Part shown: one piece after another, positions 50,269 to 59,049 of the stretch
Numbering within the stretch: position 1 is the stretch's first letter
Layout: each line of letters starts with the position of its first letter
Assembly: GCF_028583725.1 (NCBI RefSeq)
Contig: NZ_CP110680.1
Span: 1-64,000 of the forward strand
Direction: 5' to 3'
Length of the DNA: 64,000 bases
Origin: Cellulomonas fimi
GTDB lineage: Bacteria; Actinomycetota; Actinomycetes; Actinomycetales; Cellulomonadaceae
Position numbers and translations under genes: made by a program
The notes under the pieces: generated by a model
The model's database searches: none
The model's input: the letters and a program-made list of their open reading frames with translations, nothing else
Told to the model about the DNA's origin: nothing

Positions 50269-52440
50269 TCAAGCAGCAGCCTCGGACCGAGCCACCAAGG
50301 GGCCAAGCCAGGCCGCACCAGCGATACCGGCGCTTGCAGCAAGCCTCGACCAGTCGCCGAGCTCTCGGGCTGCACCTCGCTGACCGACAATGACTTGCTC
50401 CGCGACAGCCACCAACATCGCAGCAGATGGTGCGAAGCCGGTCCCAGTAGCGTGAGCCGACGCCCAGACCGACGCCACATCGCCTGCGAGCTCCACGAGG
50501 TCGCAGGCGAACGCCAGGTCATCCCGAGCGACGTCACGAGCAAGTTGCGCCAGCCGGATCGCCCCCTGCCCCACGGCGCCCTCATCGACTCCGTCGGGCA
50601 GGTCCGCGCACAGGTCCCAGACGGCGACCACCTCACGTAGCGGGTCGTCGTCCGCGAGCGTCTCGTCCTCCCACAACACAGCCGCTGGCTCGCCGGCGGT
50701 CTCCAGGTCGTACTCGTCACGGCTCGCTTCGTAGCGCGCCTCTGCCTCCGCCCACCGCTCGTCTGAACGGGCACTGCGCAGGCCGCGCACCGCACGCTTG
50801 AGCTCAACCTTGCCGTGCACCCCGAGCTCGATGGCAAGGATCCATAGCTCGGTGACGAGGCGGTAGCGCCCGTCTTGGCGGTCCGCCACACCGGCTTCCA
50901 CCAGCACGGCCAGAGCGTTGTCGGCCTGCTTCACCGTCTTCCACGTCGCGTCGGCCACCTGCGCCCGACCGACCTCCCGGCCGTCATACATCATCGCAAC
51001 GATCAGAATCGCGGTGGCCCGCTCGCGGCCGGCAAGGATGCCCGCCGCAGCCAGGTCAGACCCAGCGACGTCGGCGACACCACGCCAGGTCGGCATGCCG
51101 CCAGTGCGTGCCAACTCGTCGGTCGGCGCGACGATTTCCCACACCGTCGCACCGCGCATCTTGGAGCCTGTTTGGACCTCGCGTACGCACGGGTGCGCAC
51201 GAAGCGCAGCCATGACGGCGCCACCGTCCATCGCAGTCAACAGCTCCAGCTGCATCTGCGACAGGCCGACCATTGCGCGGTCCAAGCGCACACAGGTCGC
51301 GGCGAGGACGGCCAAGGCCACCCGCTGCTCCGGGGGAACGGCGACTACCCAGGCGGCTTCGATGGTCGCCAGTCCTGTCCGCCCCAGGCGTGCACGACGG
51401 TCACCACCACCGGACTCCAGCCACGCACGCGCCCGCTTCACCGCCCGCCGCACGTGTCGACGGCGCCCACCCGCGGACCGACGAGTGACAACCCGACCGC
51501 CTTGTCGGCGCTCGTTCTTCATGCGGTCACCGATGCGGAACGCGTCGAGGAAGCAGTACACGTCGCCGACAGTCGCGTCCCGCGCCACGAGCGCGTCGAT
51601 GACGCTCATCTCACCCTGGTGGCGCGAGCCCCGATCGGACGGGTCCCAACCCTCGCCCGTCGTGCAGACGAGGTCCTGATGGGCAGCAGAAAGCGACTCG
51701 AACCACTCGCGTGGCGACCGCGTCGGTGCCTCGTCGACCTCGAAGTGCAGCAGGAGCCTCGCCTCGCGCTCGTCGGCTCGCACACCGTGCTCGGTGAGAA
51801 GCGCGGCGAGTCTGCCCGTCGACACCGGCTGGGTCCGGCCGATGAGCGCCTCGACGGCCTGGGCGTCCATCGGCACGAACCGGCCCCCGTGGTCCAGGAT
51901 GCCCCGCACCTTCGTCAGCCCGGCCGGGTGCCACGGCTTGTAGCCCGCGCTCACGAGCGTTCGCCCCCAGCCACCGAGCCTTGCAACCTTGCGATGCCCG
52001 AGCTTGGCCGCGATGAGGTCCACGTACGCCTGCGAGTACCGCCGGGTCGGCGTCATTGCCACACCGTTGAGCGCATCCACACCATAGGCACTCGAGCCGG
52101 AGCCCGTGACCACGACGACCACACCCATCAAAGTGGCTGCCCACGCCGCCACCCGGCGGTCTTCGGGAACAGCATCCGGCTCGAGTGGCTGTGAGGGCGG
52201 GTCCAAGTCGAGCATCGCGATCGACGAGCGGTGCTCAGCGACAACCGCCGCAGGAAGCCGCATCGCCTCCTCAGCGCTGAGGTCGGACGCCGGCGTTGCC
52301 TTCCCGTTCTCAGGGTCCCAGGTGTGAATGCGGCACGGCGCAGTCGGGCGGACAAGCAGGCCGGCGCCGAGGCGAAGCCAGCGCTCGTCTTCCTCCGTGA
52401 AGACCTGCCCGTAGGAGGCAACGGTTACACTTGATTCCAT
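50269..52440 (-). CDS. Putative replication/primase-like protein of the element
   Basis: A 723-residue protein with no confident family. The N-terminal 200 residues contain SSIAMLDLDPPSQP and VVVVTGSGSSAYG, spaced like the DxD and substrate-binding SGSG motifs of archaeo-eukaryotic primase-like proteins. Later parts include a charged Arg-rich stretch (RRSAGGRRRHVRRAVKRARAWLE) and a winged-helix-like segment (VADATWKTVKQADNALAVLVEAGVADRQDGRYRL). This combination of primase-like N-terminus and DNA-binding C-terminus is common in replication initiators of plasmids and integrative elements. Function is inferred. A small HTH gene precedes it by 63 nt. Confidence 0.5.
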   Translation of the reverse strand: MESSVTVASYGQVFTEEDERWLRLGAGLLVRPTAPCRIHTWDPENGKATPASDLSAEEAMRLPAAVVAEHRSSIAMLDLDPPSQPLEPDAVPEDRRVAAWAATLMGVVVVVTGSGSSAYGVDALNGVAMTPTRRYSQAYVDLIAAKLGHRKVARLGGWGRTLVSAGYKPWHPAGLTKVRGILDHGGRFVPMDAQAVEALIGRTQPVSTGRLAALLTEHGVRADEREARLLLHFEVDEAPTRSPREWFESLSAAHQDLVCTTGEGWDPSDRGSRHQGEMSVIDALVARDATVGDVYCFLDAFRIGDRMKNERRQGGRVVTRRSAGGRRRHVRRAVKRARAWLESGGGDRRARLGRTGLATIEAAWVVAVPPEQRVALAVLAATCVRLDRAMVGLSQMQLELLTAMDGGAVMAALRAHPCVREVQTGSKMRGATVWEIVAPTDELARTGGMPTWRGVADVAGSDLAAAGILAGRERATAILIVAMMYDGREVGRAQVADATWKTVKQADNALAVLVEAGVADRQDGRYRLVTELWILAIELGVHGKVELKRAVRGLRSARSDERWAEAEARYEASRDEYDLETAGEPAAVLWEDETLADDDPLREVVAVWDLCADLPDGVDEGAVGQGAIRLAQLARDVARDDLAFACDLVELAGDVASVWASAHATGTGFAPSAAMLVAVAEQVIVGQRGAARELGDWSRLAASAGIAGAAWLGPLVARSEAAA

Positions 52441-52503
52441 TCGGGGCCTCCTTCACAGGCTCCACGGCCGGTCACCTCCCGCATGGGGTGGCCGGCCTTT
52501 CTG

Positions 52504-52686
52504 CTACTTGTTCGCTCCGGTGAGTTCGTGCACTCGAGTGATTGACAGTCCGGAACTCGCGGCGATCGCCTTCAGGCTCGCCTCGGCCGCACGGGCCGCT
52601 CGCAGAGAGTCAAGGCGCGCGGTTGCTGCCAGGCGGTGCTGCAGCGTTGTCGCGCGCACTTCGCGCAGCGCCTCATCGGCGACCAT
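52504..52686 (-). CDS. Small helix-turn-helix-like protein upstream of the replication gene
   Basis: A 60-residue protein, MVADEALREVRATTLQHRLA, continuing in an amphipathic helix and ending AIAASSGLSITRVHELTG, which has helix-turn-helix character. ATG at 52686 follows gaaagga at a suitable distance. It is the first gene of the replication operon and lies next to the 46-bp repeats, so it is a candidate copy-control or operator-binding protein. This is contextual inference. Confidence 0.5.
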   Translation of the reverse strand: MVADEALREVRATTLQHRLAATARLDSLRAARAAEASLKAIAASSGLSITRVHELTGANK

Positions 52687-52775
52687 CGAGACCACGTCCT
52701 TTCGCTCTACCGAAAGTCTATTCGACGGTCCGGACGGCTTTCTGAACCCCCAACTTCCACTGCCGACGGTGATTT

Positions 52776-52821
52776 CCTCTGTAGATTTGATCGAAGGCCA
52801 ACTGACGTCTACACGTTGAGG
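52776..52821 (+). repeat. 46-bp stem-loop repeat, copy 1
   Basis: Begins CCTCTGTAGATTTGATCGAA and ends CTACACGTTGAGG. CCTC/GAGG and TGTAGA/TCTACA can pair to form a stem with a 22-nt loop. One base differs from copy 2 at 52906-52951. The 84-bp spacer holds another hairpin, GCGACC/GGTCGC, at 52836-52852. Confidence 0.85.
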
Positions 52822-52905
52822 TAGACGAGGAATGAGCGACCAACAAGGTCGCCATGGGACGACTACACGTAGGCGGTCCAAGGAATGACAACCCGCCCAC
52901 GATTC

Positions 52906-52951
52906 CCTCTGTAGATTTGATCGAAGGCCAAGTGACGTCTACACGTTGAGG
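52906..52951 (+). repeat. 46-bp stem-loop repeat, copy 2
   Basis: 45 of 46 bases match copy 1; the single change (C to G) falls in the loop, so the stem is preserved. Same orientation, 130 bp from copy start to copy start. It lies upstream of the HTH-replication operon. Confidence 0.85.
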
Positions 52952-53055
52952 CGCGGGCCCCTCTCCCGAACCCGTTCGCCTCGTGGCGCACGGGTCGAAC
53001 CCACCTGCCTGGGTGAGTGCAGGGATACGTGGGGGCGGCGCTTGGTGCGGGACGG

Positions 53056-53751
53056 TCAGACCTTGCCTGGCGGCACGATCGAGATCAGCAGCACCCGGAA
53101 GCGACCTCGCGCCGCGCCTTCGAGGGTGCTGTAGTCGCCCCAAGCGAGCGTGTGAGTGCCGGTGATGTCGAGGGCGTCCTCGCGTCCTCGGGTGGTCCCA
53201 GCGCCAGCCGTGACACCCCACGCGCGAAGTCCGGACAGGGTGGTGCTCTCGTAGAGCCTGAATGCGGATGCTGCGGTCGTGCGTCCATGGCCCGGGTCCG
53301 ACCAGTAAGAGCGGTCGTTGCTCACGACGATCACTGCGCCGGCGTCGGCGAGTCCAGTGCGGACGAAGTGCTCGACCCGATGAACGTCCTTCACGACGTC
53401 GTACGCCGTAATGTCCTGCGCGCCTTGGCGGGGAAGCTCGAACAACTCGCCATCGACGACCGCGGTCAGGGCATCCGTTGGGTACTTCAACTCGATGGCG
53501 ACGCGGCCGAGCGACGTTCGGAGCAGCACGTCGACCCGCTCGCGTCGACCGGGCCGTGATGGCTCAGGAACGCGCACCTCGAGGCGCACGTCGGCCGTCG
53601 AATGCTCCAGGTGTACCTGCCATGCGAGTTCCTGCTGGAGGTCGGCCTCAGAGTGGAACACCGGGCGGCGTACGGCGAGCGCGGCGAGGATGCGCGAGAG
53701 GTTCAGCTCATCGAGCGCCGGGTGCACGCGTTCACCACGGTCCGTGCTCAA
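53056..53751 (-). CDS. PD-(D/E)XK nuclease-like protein
   Basis: A 231-residue protein with a compact restriction-nuclease-like core: RERVDVLLRTSLGRVAIELKYP, giving Asp74, Glu87 and Lys89, preceded by QELAWQVHL. The C-terminal half is beta-rich without a recognisable extra domain. Start is TTG at 53751 (a GTG at 53727 is the alternative). Its 5' end overlaps the zinc-ribbon gene by 20 nt, so the pair is probably translated together. DNA or RNA cleavage is predicted from the motif; a defence role is inferred from context. Confidence 0.65.
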   Translation of the reverse strand: MSTDRGERVHPALDELNLSRILAALAVRRPVFHSEADLQQELAWQVHLEHSTADVRLEVRVPEPSRPGRRERVDVLLRTSLGRVAIELKYPTDALTAVVDGELFELPRQGAQDITAYDVVKDVHRVEHFVRTGLADAGAVIVVSNDRSYWSDPGHGRTTAASAFRLYESTTLSGLRAWGVTAGAGTTRGREDALDITGTHTLAWGDYSTLEGAARGRFRVLLISIVPPGKV

Positions 53752-54034
53752 GGCACGTAGTGCACCTAGACGTCGCCACTAGCACATTGCCCTCGGGTGT
53801 CGTCGTTGTCAGGCGCTCCCGGTTCGCGAGTCGCTGCCAGGCGCCTGGTGCGTCGATGAGTCCCCATCGGGAGTAGTCGTCGTCCTCGTCACCCTTGTGT
53901 GGGCACCCGTCGAAGTGCGCCTTGCCGCTCGGCGCGACCCGGAGTGCGGCGATGCGTTCGCGCGCAGTCCGGCGCCGCTCGAGCCCATGTGCACAGACCT
54001 CGTCGTCCATGTCGCAGAGTTCGCAGTAGGCCAT
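53732..54034 (-). CDS. Small zinc-ribbon partner of the nuclease
   Basis: A 100-residue protein starting MAYCELCDMDDEVCAHGLERR. Cys pairs CELC, VCAHG, GCPHKG and CTTCLEHG suggest a zinc-binding fold. It overlaps the following nuclease gene by 20 nt. Small zinc proteins paired with nucleases often recognise or regulate the target, but no such role is shown here. ATG at 54034 is chosen over an upstream start at 54073. Confidence 0.6.
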   Translation of the reverse strand: MAYCELCDMDDEVCAHGLERRRTARERIAALRVAPSGKAHFDGCPHKGDEDDDYSRWGLIDAPGAWQRLANRERLTTTTPEGNVLVATSRCTTCLEHGPW

Positions 54035-54350
54035 GCCCGAGTATCCGTCAAGGTGACGGCCGCGTGAGCGCAAGTGACTGCTCTCTCAGCACGAACAGAC
54101 GGCGCTCGTCGGGGAAAGCGCGAGCTGGGTTCGACGACGCTGATCCACGAAGCTGCGGCGCGAAGCGTCGCCGACTCGGATGCGCCGGATCGGACAGCTG
54201 CCGGGTCGAGCTCCTAGCCGGCCGCCACCGGGGTGGATGCGTTCATCACACGAAGCCTGCTGCCAGACTTTCGCCAACCGCCTTCGATCCTAATGCTGGC
54301 GCGGCGCCGACCACCTGCGGGCGACGGCGACTGTTGAGGACCTGAATGGA

Positions 54351-55220
54351 GTGACCTTGACCGAGTCAACGAGCGTACCTCTTCACCTCCTCGGCGATCA
54401 TCGTGACCCGACCTGGGCCGACATGTCGCAGTACGTTGTCCACTTCACCAAGAACTCGGCGGTGTTCGCTCAGATCCTGGCGAGCGGCGTGCTGAGGCCG
54501 TCTGGGCCGTTCGGCTTCAGCTGGGCTCGGAAGGTCGTCGAGGTGCAGAACAGGCACTTGTCAGTCTGCTTCAGCGAGGTTCCGGTGGACAGGATCAAGC
54601 GAATCGCAGATCGTCATGGTCACTACGGCATCGCGTTCACCAAGGACTTCATCCGAAACGCACAAGGCGCGCGTGTCTGGTACGTCGACCAGGGGTCAGA
54701 GCAGGCTCGCAACCTGAACAGGCACCTGGGCGAACTGCGGTTGAGGCGAGACTTCGCCCACCCCATGTGGGAGCTCACGCCCTTCATGGACCTAGTCATG
54801 CCCGGCCAATACGAGTGGGACTGGGAGCGGGAGTGGCGGGTGCGCAATGAACTCCGGTTCCGAATGACGGACGTCGCCTTCGTCATCACACCCGAGGGTG
54901 TCGGTGAGATGCCAGAGTTGCACGGTCTTTACAGCCACCCGAAGCTCGACCTCATCGTCGCCGCAACGCCGCAGCCGCTCGTGGACCTGGTCGAAGACCT
55001 GGTGAAGGAGTTCGTCCAGACCTTCGAGAACCCAGTCGACAATCTGCCTGTCGATGACGGTGAGTACGTCTGGATCGTGAACGAGTGGAACACCGAAGGA
55101 TGCGTTGACGAGCTGTTCCCCGAACTCTCGGACGACGTGCGTCCCCAGCTCATCGACTACTTGGATGGCATCAGTCACTCATGGGTCCGCTCATCGGACG
55201 TCGCATCCATCTACGAGTAG
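54351..55220 (+). CDS. AbiGi-like (DUF2743) protein
   Basis: A 289-residue protein resembling the AbiGi/DUF2743 family: YVVHFTKNSAVFAQILASGVL near residue 28, LSVCFSEVPVDRI near 70, HYGIAFTKDFIRNAQGARVWYV near 90, and a conserved EWDWEREWRV near 160. AbiGi is the antitoxin or partner of the AbiGii abortive phage-infection toxin in lactococci. Here no AbiGii-type neighbour is recognised, so it may act alone or with an unidentified partner. GTG at 54351 follows gagga. The gene is less GC-rich than the core chromosome. Confidence 0.65.
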   Translation: MTLTESTSVPLHLLGDHRDPTWADMSQYVVHFTKNSAVFAQILASGVLRPSGPFGFSWARKVVEVQNRHLSVCFSEVPVDRIKRIADRHGHYGIAFTKDFIRNAQGARVWYVDQGSEQARNLNRHLGELRLRRDFAHPMWELTPFMDLVMPGQYEWDWEREWRVRNELRFRMTDVAFVITPEGVGEMPELHGLYSHPKLDLIVAATPQPLVDLVEDLVKEFVQTFENPVDNLPVDDGEYVWIVNEWNTEGCVDELFPELSDDVRPQLIDYLDGISHSWVRSSDVASIYE

Positions 55221-55509
55221 CAGTCGAACCCTCGTAGTCGGCACCACCCCATCCAGGACGCTTGCCACGACTCACTCGGTCGAGCTGCGGGAAGCGAATC
55301 CCGGCTTCGGCACGTGCAGCTCGCGACCGGCCAGAGTTTCACCGATGCTCAACACACGCAGGCGCTCGGAAGTCGGACGGCGACTCGTCCCTGCCGTCGA
55401 GCAGAGCGTGTCCACGATCGGAGCGCTACGGGCTCTGCCCCACCGTCGAATCGAAGTCGTTCATGCGGCTTCTGGAGTGCCTGAACTGGTCAGCGGACGA
55501 CGCCTCCGG

Positions 55510-55595
55510 GGGTGACACCAGTGTCACCCCCCATGACGGGGGCGTCACCCAGGGGTGGCGTGGATGTCACCCAGGGGGTGTCACCGGTGTCACCC
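55510..55595. repeat. GTCACC repeat array
   Basis: Six GTCACC-type sites in 86 bp: one inverted (GGGTGAC at 55510) and five direct (55523, 55544, 55566, 55580, 55589). The first two form a palindrome with 9-bp arms (GGGTGACAC and GTGTCACCC). Such clusters fit iterons, partition sites or operators. It opens a 1.3-kb non-coding stretch. Confidence 0.7.
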
Positions 55596-55625
55596 AGAAC
55601 CCTAGGAGAACACCTCAGGTAACCC

Positions 55626-55808
55626 TCAGGGAACGTTTCCGCCTCGCTTCGCTCGCCGGACGCGCCATCGGCTCAGCCCGATCATCGAGGCGACGGTCCT
55701 GCTTGACTCACCACCTCGACCGTCCAGAGCGCCTTTCAGAAGGTGGCGCTCAGTCGTCGTCCTTGGGTAGCGAAGCGCTCGAACAGGCTCGAGCGGTTCC
55801 AACCCCAA
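55626..55808 (-). CDS. Small HTH-like open frame
   Basis: A 60-codon frame MGLEPLEPVRALRYPRTTTE continuing to ESSRTVASMIGLSRWRVRRAKRG, the latter having clear helix-turn-helix character and a basic end. It lies directly beside the GTCACC array. It may be a small regulator or the remnant of a larger one. No ribosome site is evident, so the coding call is weak. Confidence 0.3.
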   Translation of the reverse strand: MGLEPLEPVRALRYPRTTTERHLLKGALDGRGGESSRTVASMIGLSRWRVRRAKRGGNVP

Positions 55809-56535
55809 CCCCCGATTGCGCCCGCCCCCCTTCCCCGCGCCGCTCGGGAAGGCCAGACGCGCGTCCAGGAGCCGCCAAGTGGGCCGTCGAGCGCCCGGTG
55901 GGCCATCGCGCAGGGTCGTGGCGGCTTCGGTCGCCAGCGGGGCGTGTCGCGTCGGAACTGTGTCTGGACCGCAAGCGTACGATCGTCAGCCAGGCGACGA
56001 CATGTCGTCTGCACGTCGCGGCAACACCCGACCGCGCCCCGACATGGGGTGCGAGCCCGACACGGGCGCCAGTCGCGCCGGACCGGACGTGCGCCGACCG
56101 AGCGGATCTCGGACGCAGGGCGAGCGCGATGCTCGACAGGCGCGATGCCTGAGCCCCTGTGGTCTGGTGGCAGGCGGCTCCCGCGACCACTGGGCGCGAC
56201 CACCCGGACCGCGCTCGGACCGCGCGGTTCCACCTGCCGTGAGCCGTCATCGGCTCAGCCAGAACGAACCTCACCAGCACCGACCTTCTTCGGGCCGCTG
56301 ACCGGGCAACGACCTCCGAAGGAGCGCTCGTGCTCGAGTCCCTGTTCGGCCACCTCGCGGTCGCCGGCACGGTTGGCCTGGTAGTGCGTCACGCCTGGCT
56401 CGCGTGGGTCGTGTCGTCCGAAGACCGGAGTCGCCGCCTCGCCCGGATCTATCGGGCACGTCGACCACGGGCCCGGTAGTTGCGCAGAGGCCGGCTTCCG
56501 TCCTCCGCCCCGTGTCGGTCGGTACGGTTCGTGGC
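55809..56535. other. Non-coding stretch with palindrome
   Basis: 727 bp without a believable gene. It contains the perfect 14-bp palindrome GACGACATGTCGTC at 55996-56009 in a less GC-rich patch. Together with the GTCACC array this could be a control or origin region of the element. Confidence 0.45.
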
Positions 56536-57069
56536 GTGGATGAGTTGCTGCCCTGGGCGTGGGTCTTCCTCGGCGGCGTGCTGGTCACTGCGATGACCAA
56601 CCTTGCCGTCAAGGGCACCGAGTCGGCGCTCGCCCGCGTGGGGCGTCTCGCAGCCGTGCCCTTCCGACGGTTGGTGGCCGGTCACCGCCGGAGGATGGTC
56701 GCCAAGTACGGAGCGCCGCAACCGGAGTTCACGCATCCAGCGCGGTTCGAGGTCCATGGCGAGATAGACGGCAACCGAGGACGAACCTGGCTAGTGAACG
56801 TCGGGCACGGCGACGCGTTTGGGGTGGTCGCGGCAGCCGACCCAATGAGCCCTGGACGCGTGACGATCCGAGGCGCGGCGTCGTGGAGTGCGATCCCCTC
56901 CGACGGTGGACGCGAGCTCATCGCCGTCGTGTCAGACGTGCTTGCACTGATCTCAGACGCGAACACGAACACCATCACCGTGTCCTGGCGGGACGCTGAC
57001 GGCACCCAGCATGAGGACGAGGCGCCACTCGATGCGAACGCCACTCGCGTGGCAGCGAGTCGGCAGTAG
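56536..57069 (+). CDS. Uncharacterised membrane-anchored protein
   Basis: A 177-residue protein with one N-terminal hydrophobic segment (LLPWAWVFLGGVLVTAMTNLAV), a basic stretch (RRLVAGHRRRMVAKYG) and a beta-rich soluble domain. No family is recognised. GTG at 56536 lacks a good ribosome site; an in-frame GTG at 56512 is possible. It is the first plus-strand gene after the non-coding control region. Confidence 0.5.
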   Translation: MDELLPWAWVFLGGVLVTAMTNLAVKGTESALARVGRLAAVPFRRLVAGHRRRMVAKYGAPQPEFTHPARFEVHGEIDGNRGRTWLVNVGHGDAFGVVAAADPMSPGRVTIRGAASWSAIPSDGGRELIAVVSDVLALISDANTNTITVSWRDADGTQHEDEAPLDANATRVAASRQ

Positions 57070-57220
57070 ACGCTTCTCGCAGTCACCGCACACGGGCGTA
57101 TGGCCGGGGTTGGCCGCGGTCGACTCATGCTCGTTGCGACGGTGCGGGCGCGGCATGACCGTCCGAGCAGTCGGATGCGGCGCGGGGGTGACACTCGCCG
57201 CAGCACGGCATCCTTGAGGG

Positions 57221-57586
57221 ATGAGTGACCCCACCAGCACAGCTGCCCCGGGCGGAGACTGGCGCGACCTCGTCGCATTCGAGACGCCTGCGCGTGTGGA
57301 TGCCGCCTACCCGTGGATGAAAGGCCCCGAGTGGCGCGAGGTGCTGTGGTGCTCGTCTTGTGGGGGCGGCTCGCCAGTGCGGCTCGGCAGCGAACTTTGG
57401 GCGATCAAACACCACCACGCGACGCAGCCGCTCGGACACCTACGGTTCTACTGCCGCGATCACCTGCCCGACCGTGAGTGGACATCGAGCGGTGGCGGGA
57501 ATAGCGGGGCCGGTCGCGTCGGAGCGCTGTGTCCGACCTGCTCGATGACGCTCCCGCTGACCGGTGTCTGCGACACCTGCGGGTAG
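57221..57586 (+). CDS. Small zinc-ribbon protein
   Basis: A 121-residue protein, MSDPTSTAAPGGDWRDLVAF at its start, with probable zinc pairs in WCSSCGGG, FYCRDH, LCPTCSM and VCDTCG. ATG at 57221 follows ttgaggg. The region between the zinc pairs is Gly-rich. Similar short zinc proteins are common in mobile elements. No enzymatic motif is seen. Confidence 0.6.
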   Translation: MSDPTSTAAPGGDWRDLVAFETPARVDAAYPWMKGPEWREVLWCSSCGGGSPVRLGSELWAIKHHHATQPLGHLRFYCRDHLPDREWTSSGGGNSGAGRVGALCPTCSMTLPLTGVCDTCG

Positions 57587-57849
57587 CGCCACACGCGCTA
57601 ACGGCGAGACCATCCCGCGATATCTCGAGCGACATGGAGGGCGCCACGGCGTCGGGTTTTCGACTCCCGGCTCAGCAGCCGGTGGTGCTGGTCCTGACCG
57701 CGCGAGGCGCGGCGGCCGCCGCCGGGAGGTCGAACTGGGGTCGGCCGGGAGCTCACCCGCATCACGGCAGCCGTAGCCCGGTGGTGCCGTGACTTCGCGC
57801 ACTAGCCTGCCGTGTGGCAGCACACCGCCCCGCCGGAAGGTGAACACCT

Positions 57850-58947
57850 ATGCCGCTCGAAATGGGCGTCTGGCGCATCGAGAACGGTAAGCCTCGCAGG
57901 CTGCCGCCAGTCACGGTCCCGACCGAGGCCGCGCTGGAGTCGTTCCTCGAACGTGACCCGTCCTTGCTGGGGGAGCGGCTGCTGGTCATCGGCCGGCAGG
58001 TGCAGACCCCGCACGGCAAGCGCATCGACCTGCTCGCGATGGACGGCGACGGCAACCTCGTCGTCTTGGAGCTCAAGAGGGACCGCACCCCTCGTGATGT
58101 CGTCGCGCAGATCCTGGACTACGGCTGGTGGGTGTCCCGCCTCGACCGTGACAGCGTCATCGACATTGCGAACACCCACTTGGATGCCCCGTTCGAGGCA
58201 GCGTTCGAGGGCGTGTTCGGCACACCCCCGCCGGATGAGCTCAACACCGAGCTCCGCCTGACGATCGTCGCGACCGAGCTCGACTCGTCCTCCGAGCGCA
58301 TCGTCACCTACTTGCGCGAGTTCGGCGTTCCCGTGAACGCCGTGTTCTTCACCTACCTGGACGACGGGGACAGGCAGTACCTGGCCAGGTCCTGGCTCGT
58401 CGAGTCCACCGAGCAAGCCCAGTCCGCACCGACCCAGAAGAAGGGCAAGCGCGCCGAGTGGAACGGCAAGGACTGGTTCGTCTCGTTCGGTGACGGCCTA
58501 GGCCGCTCCTGGCAGGACGCCCGCGCCTACGGCTTCGTCTCCGCCGGTGGTGGCTCCTGGTACTCCCGGACCCTGCGCAACCTCCCCGTCGGTGCCCGAG
58601 TGTGGGTGCACATCGCGAACACCGGGTACGTCGGCGTCGGCACCACGCTCGGCGAAGCGGTCCGGTTCGACGAAGCCGAGGTCCAGGTCGCAGGCCAGTG
58701 GCTCCGGCTCGCTGACCTGAAGCTCACCGCCGCGTACCGGCACGGGAAACCCGCTCAGCCCGCAACGGACGACGAGGACATCGACGAGTGGGTTGTCCCG
58801 GTGCGCTGGGACGTGACCCTGGACAAGGGGGACGCGTTCTGGCAGAGCGGCATGTTCGCGAACCAGAACTCCGCCTGCAAGCTCCGTCAGGAGTTCACGC
58901 TCGAACGCCTGGCCGAGCGGTTCCCGAGCGGAGGCGAAATCGAGTAG
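57850..58947 (+). CDS. NucS/DUF91-like PD-(D/E)XK nuclease
   Basis: A 365-residue protein with a NucS/DUF91-type nuclease core: GKRIDLLAMDGDGNLVVLELKRDRTPRDVVAQILDYGWWV, giving Asp60, Glu74 and Lys76, followed by helices contacting DNA. After about residue 190 a basic linker (PTQKKGKRAEWNGKDWF) leads to a second, beta-rich domain (VGARVWVHIANTGYVGVGTT) that I cannot name; it may bind nucleic acid. ATG at 57850 follows ccggaagg. Related nucleases occur in defence islands, and the two-domain form here may be target-specific. Confidence 0.72.
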   Translation: MPLEMGVWRIENGKPRRLPPVTVPTEAALESFLERDPSLLGERLLVIGRQVQTPHGKRIDLLAMDGDGNLVVLELKRDRTPRDVVAQILDYGWWVSRLDRDSVIDIANTHLDAPFEAAFEGVFGTPPPDELNTELRLTIVATELDSSSERIVTYLREFGVPVNAVFFTYLDDGDRQYLARSWLVESTEQAQSAPTQKKGKRAEWNGKDWFVSFGDGLGRSWQDARAYGFVSAGGGSWYSRTLRNLPVGARVWVHIANTGYVGVGTTLGEAVRFDEAEVQVAGQWLRLADLKLTAAYRHGKPAQPATDDEDIDEWVVPVRWDVTLDKGDAFWQSGMFANQNSACKLRQEFTLERLAERFPSGGEIE

Positions 58948-59049
58948 GCGCCTGAGCCGTGTCGCAGGTGTCGGCCGGCTCTCGTGAGCGTGCTTGTCAC
59001 CCGGACGGACAAACGTCGGGATGCTGGTTGGGCTCGATAGGCTCTCCGC

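Noticed and set aside
52776..52951. CRISPR-like repeats (two 46-bp copies)
   Set aside because: Only two copies, unit too long, 84-bp gap holding another hairpin, and no cas genes.
55262..56400. Overlapping frames of 150-300 codons
   Set aside because: Arg/Pro/Ser-rich shadow composition and mutual overlap; no recognisable domain apart from the small HTH-like frame at 55626-55808.
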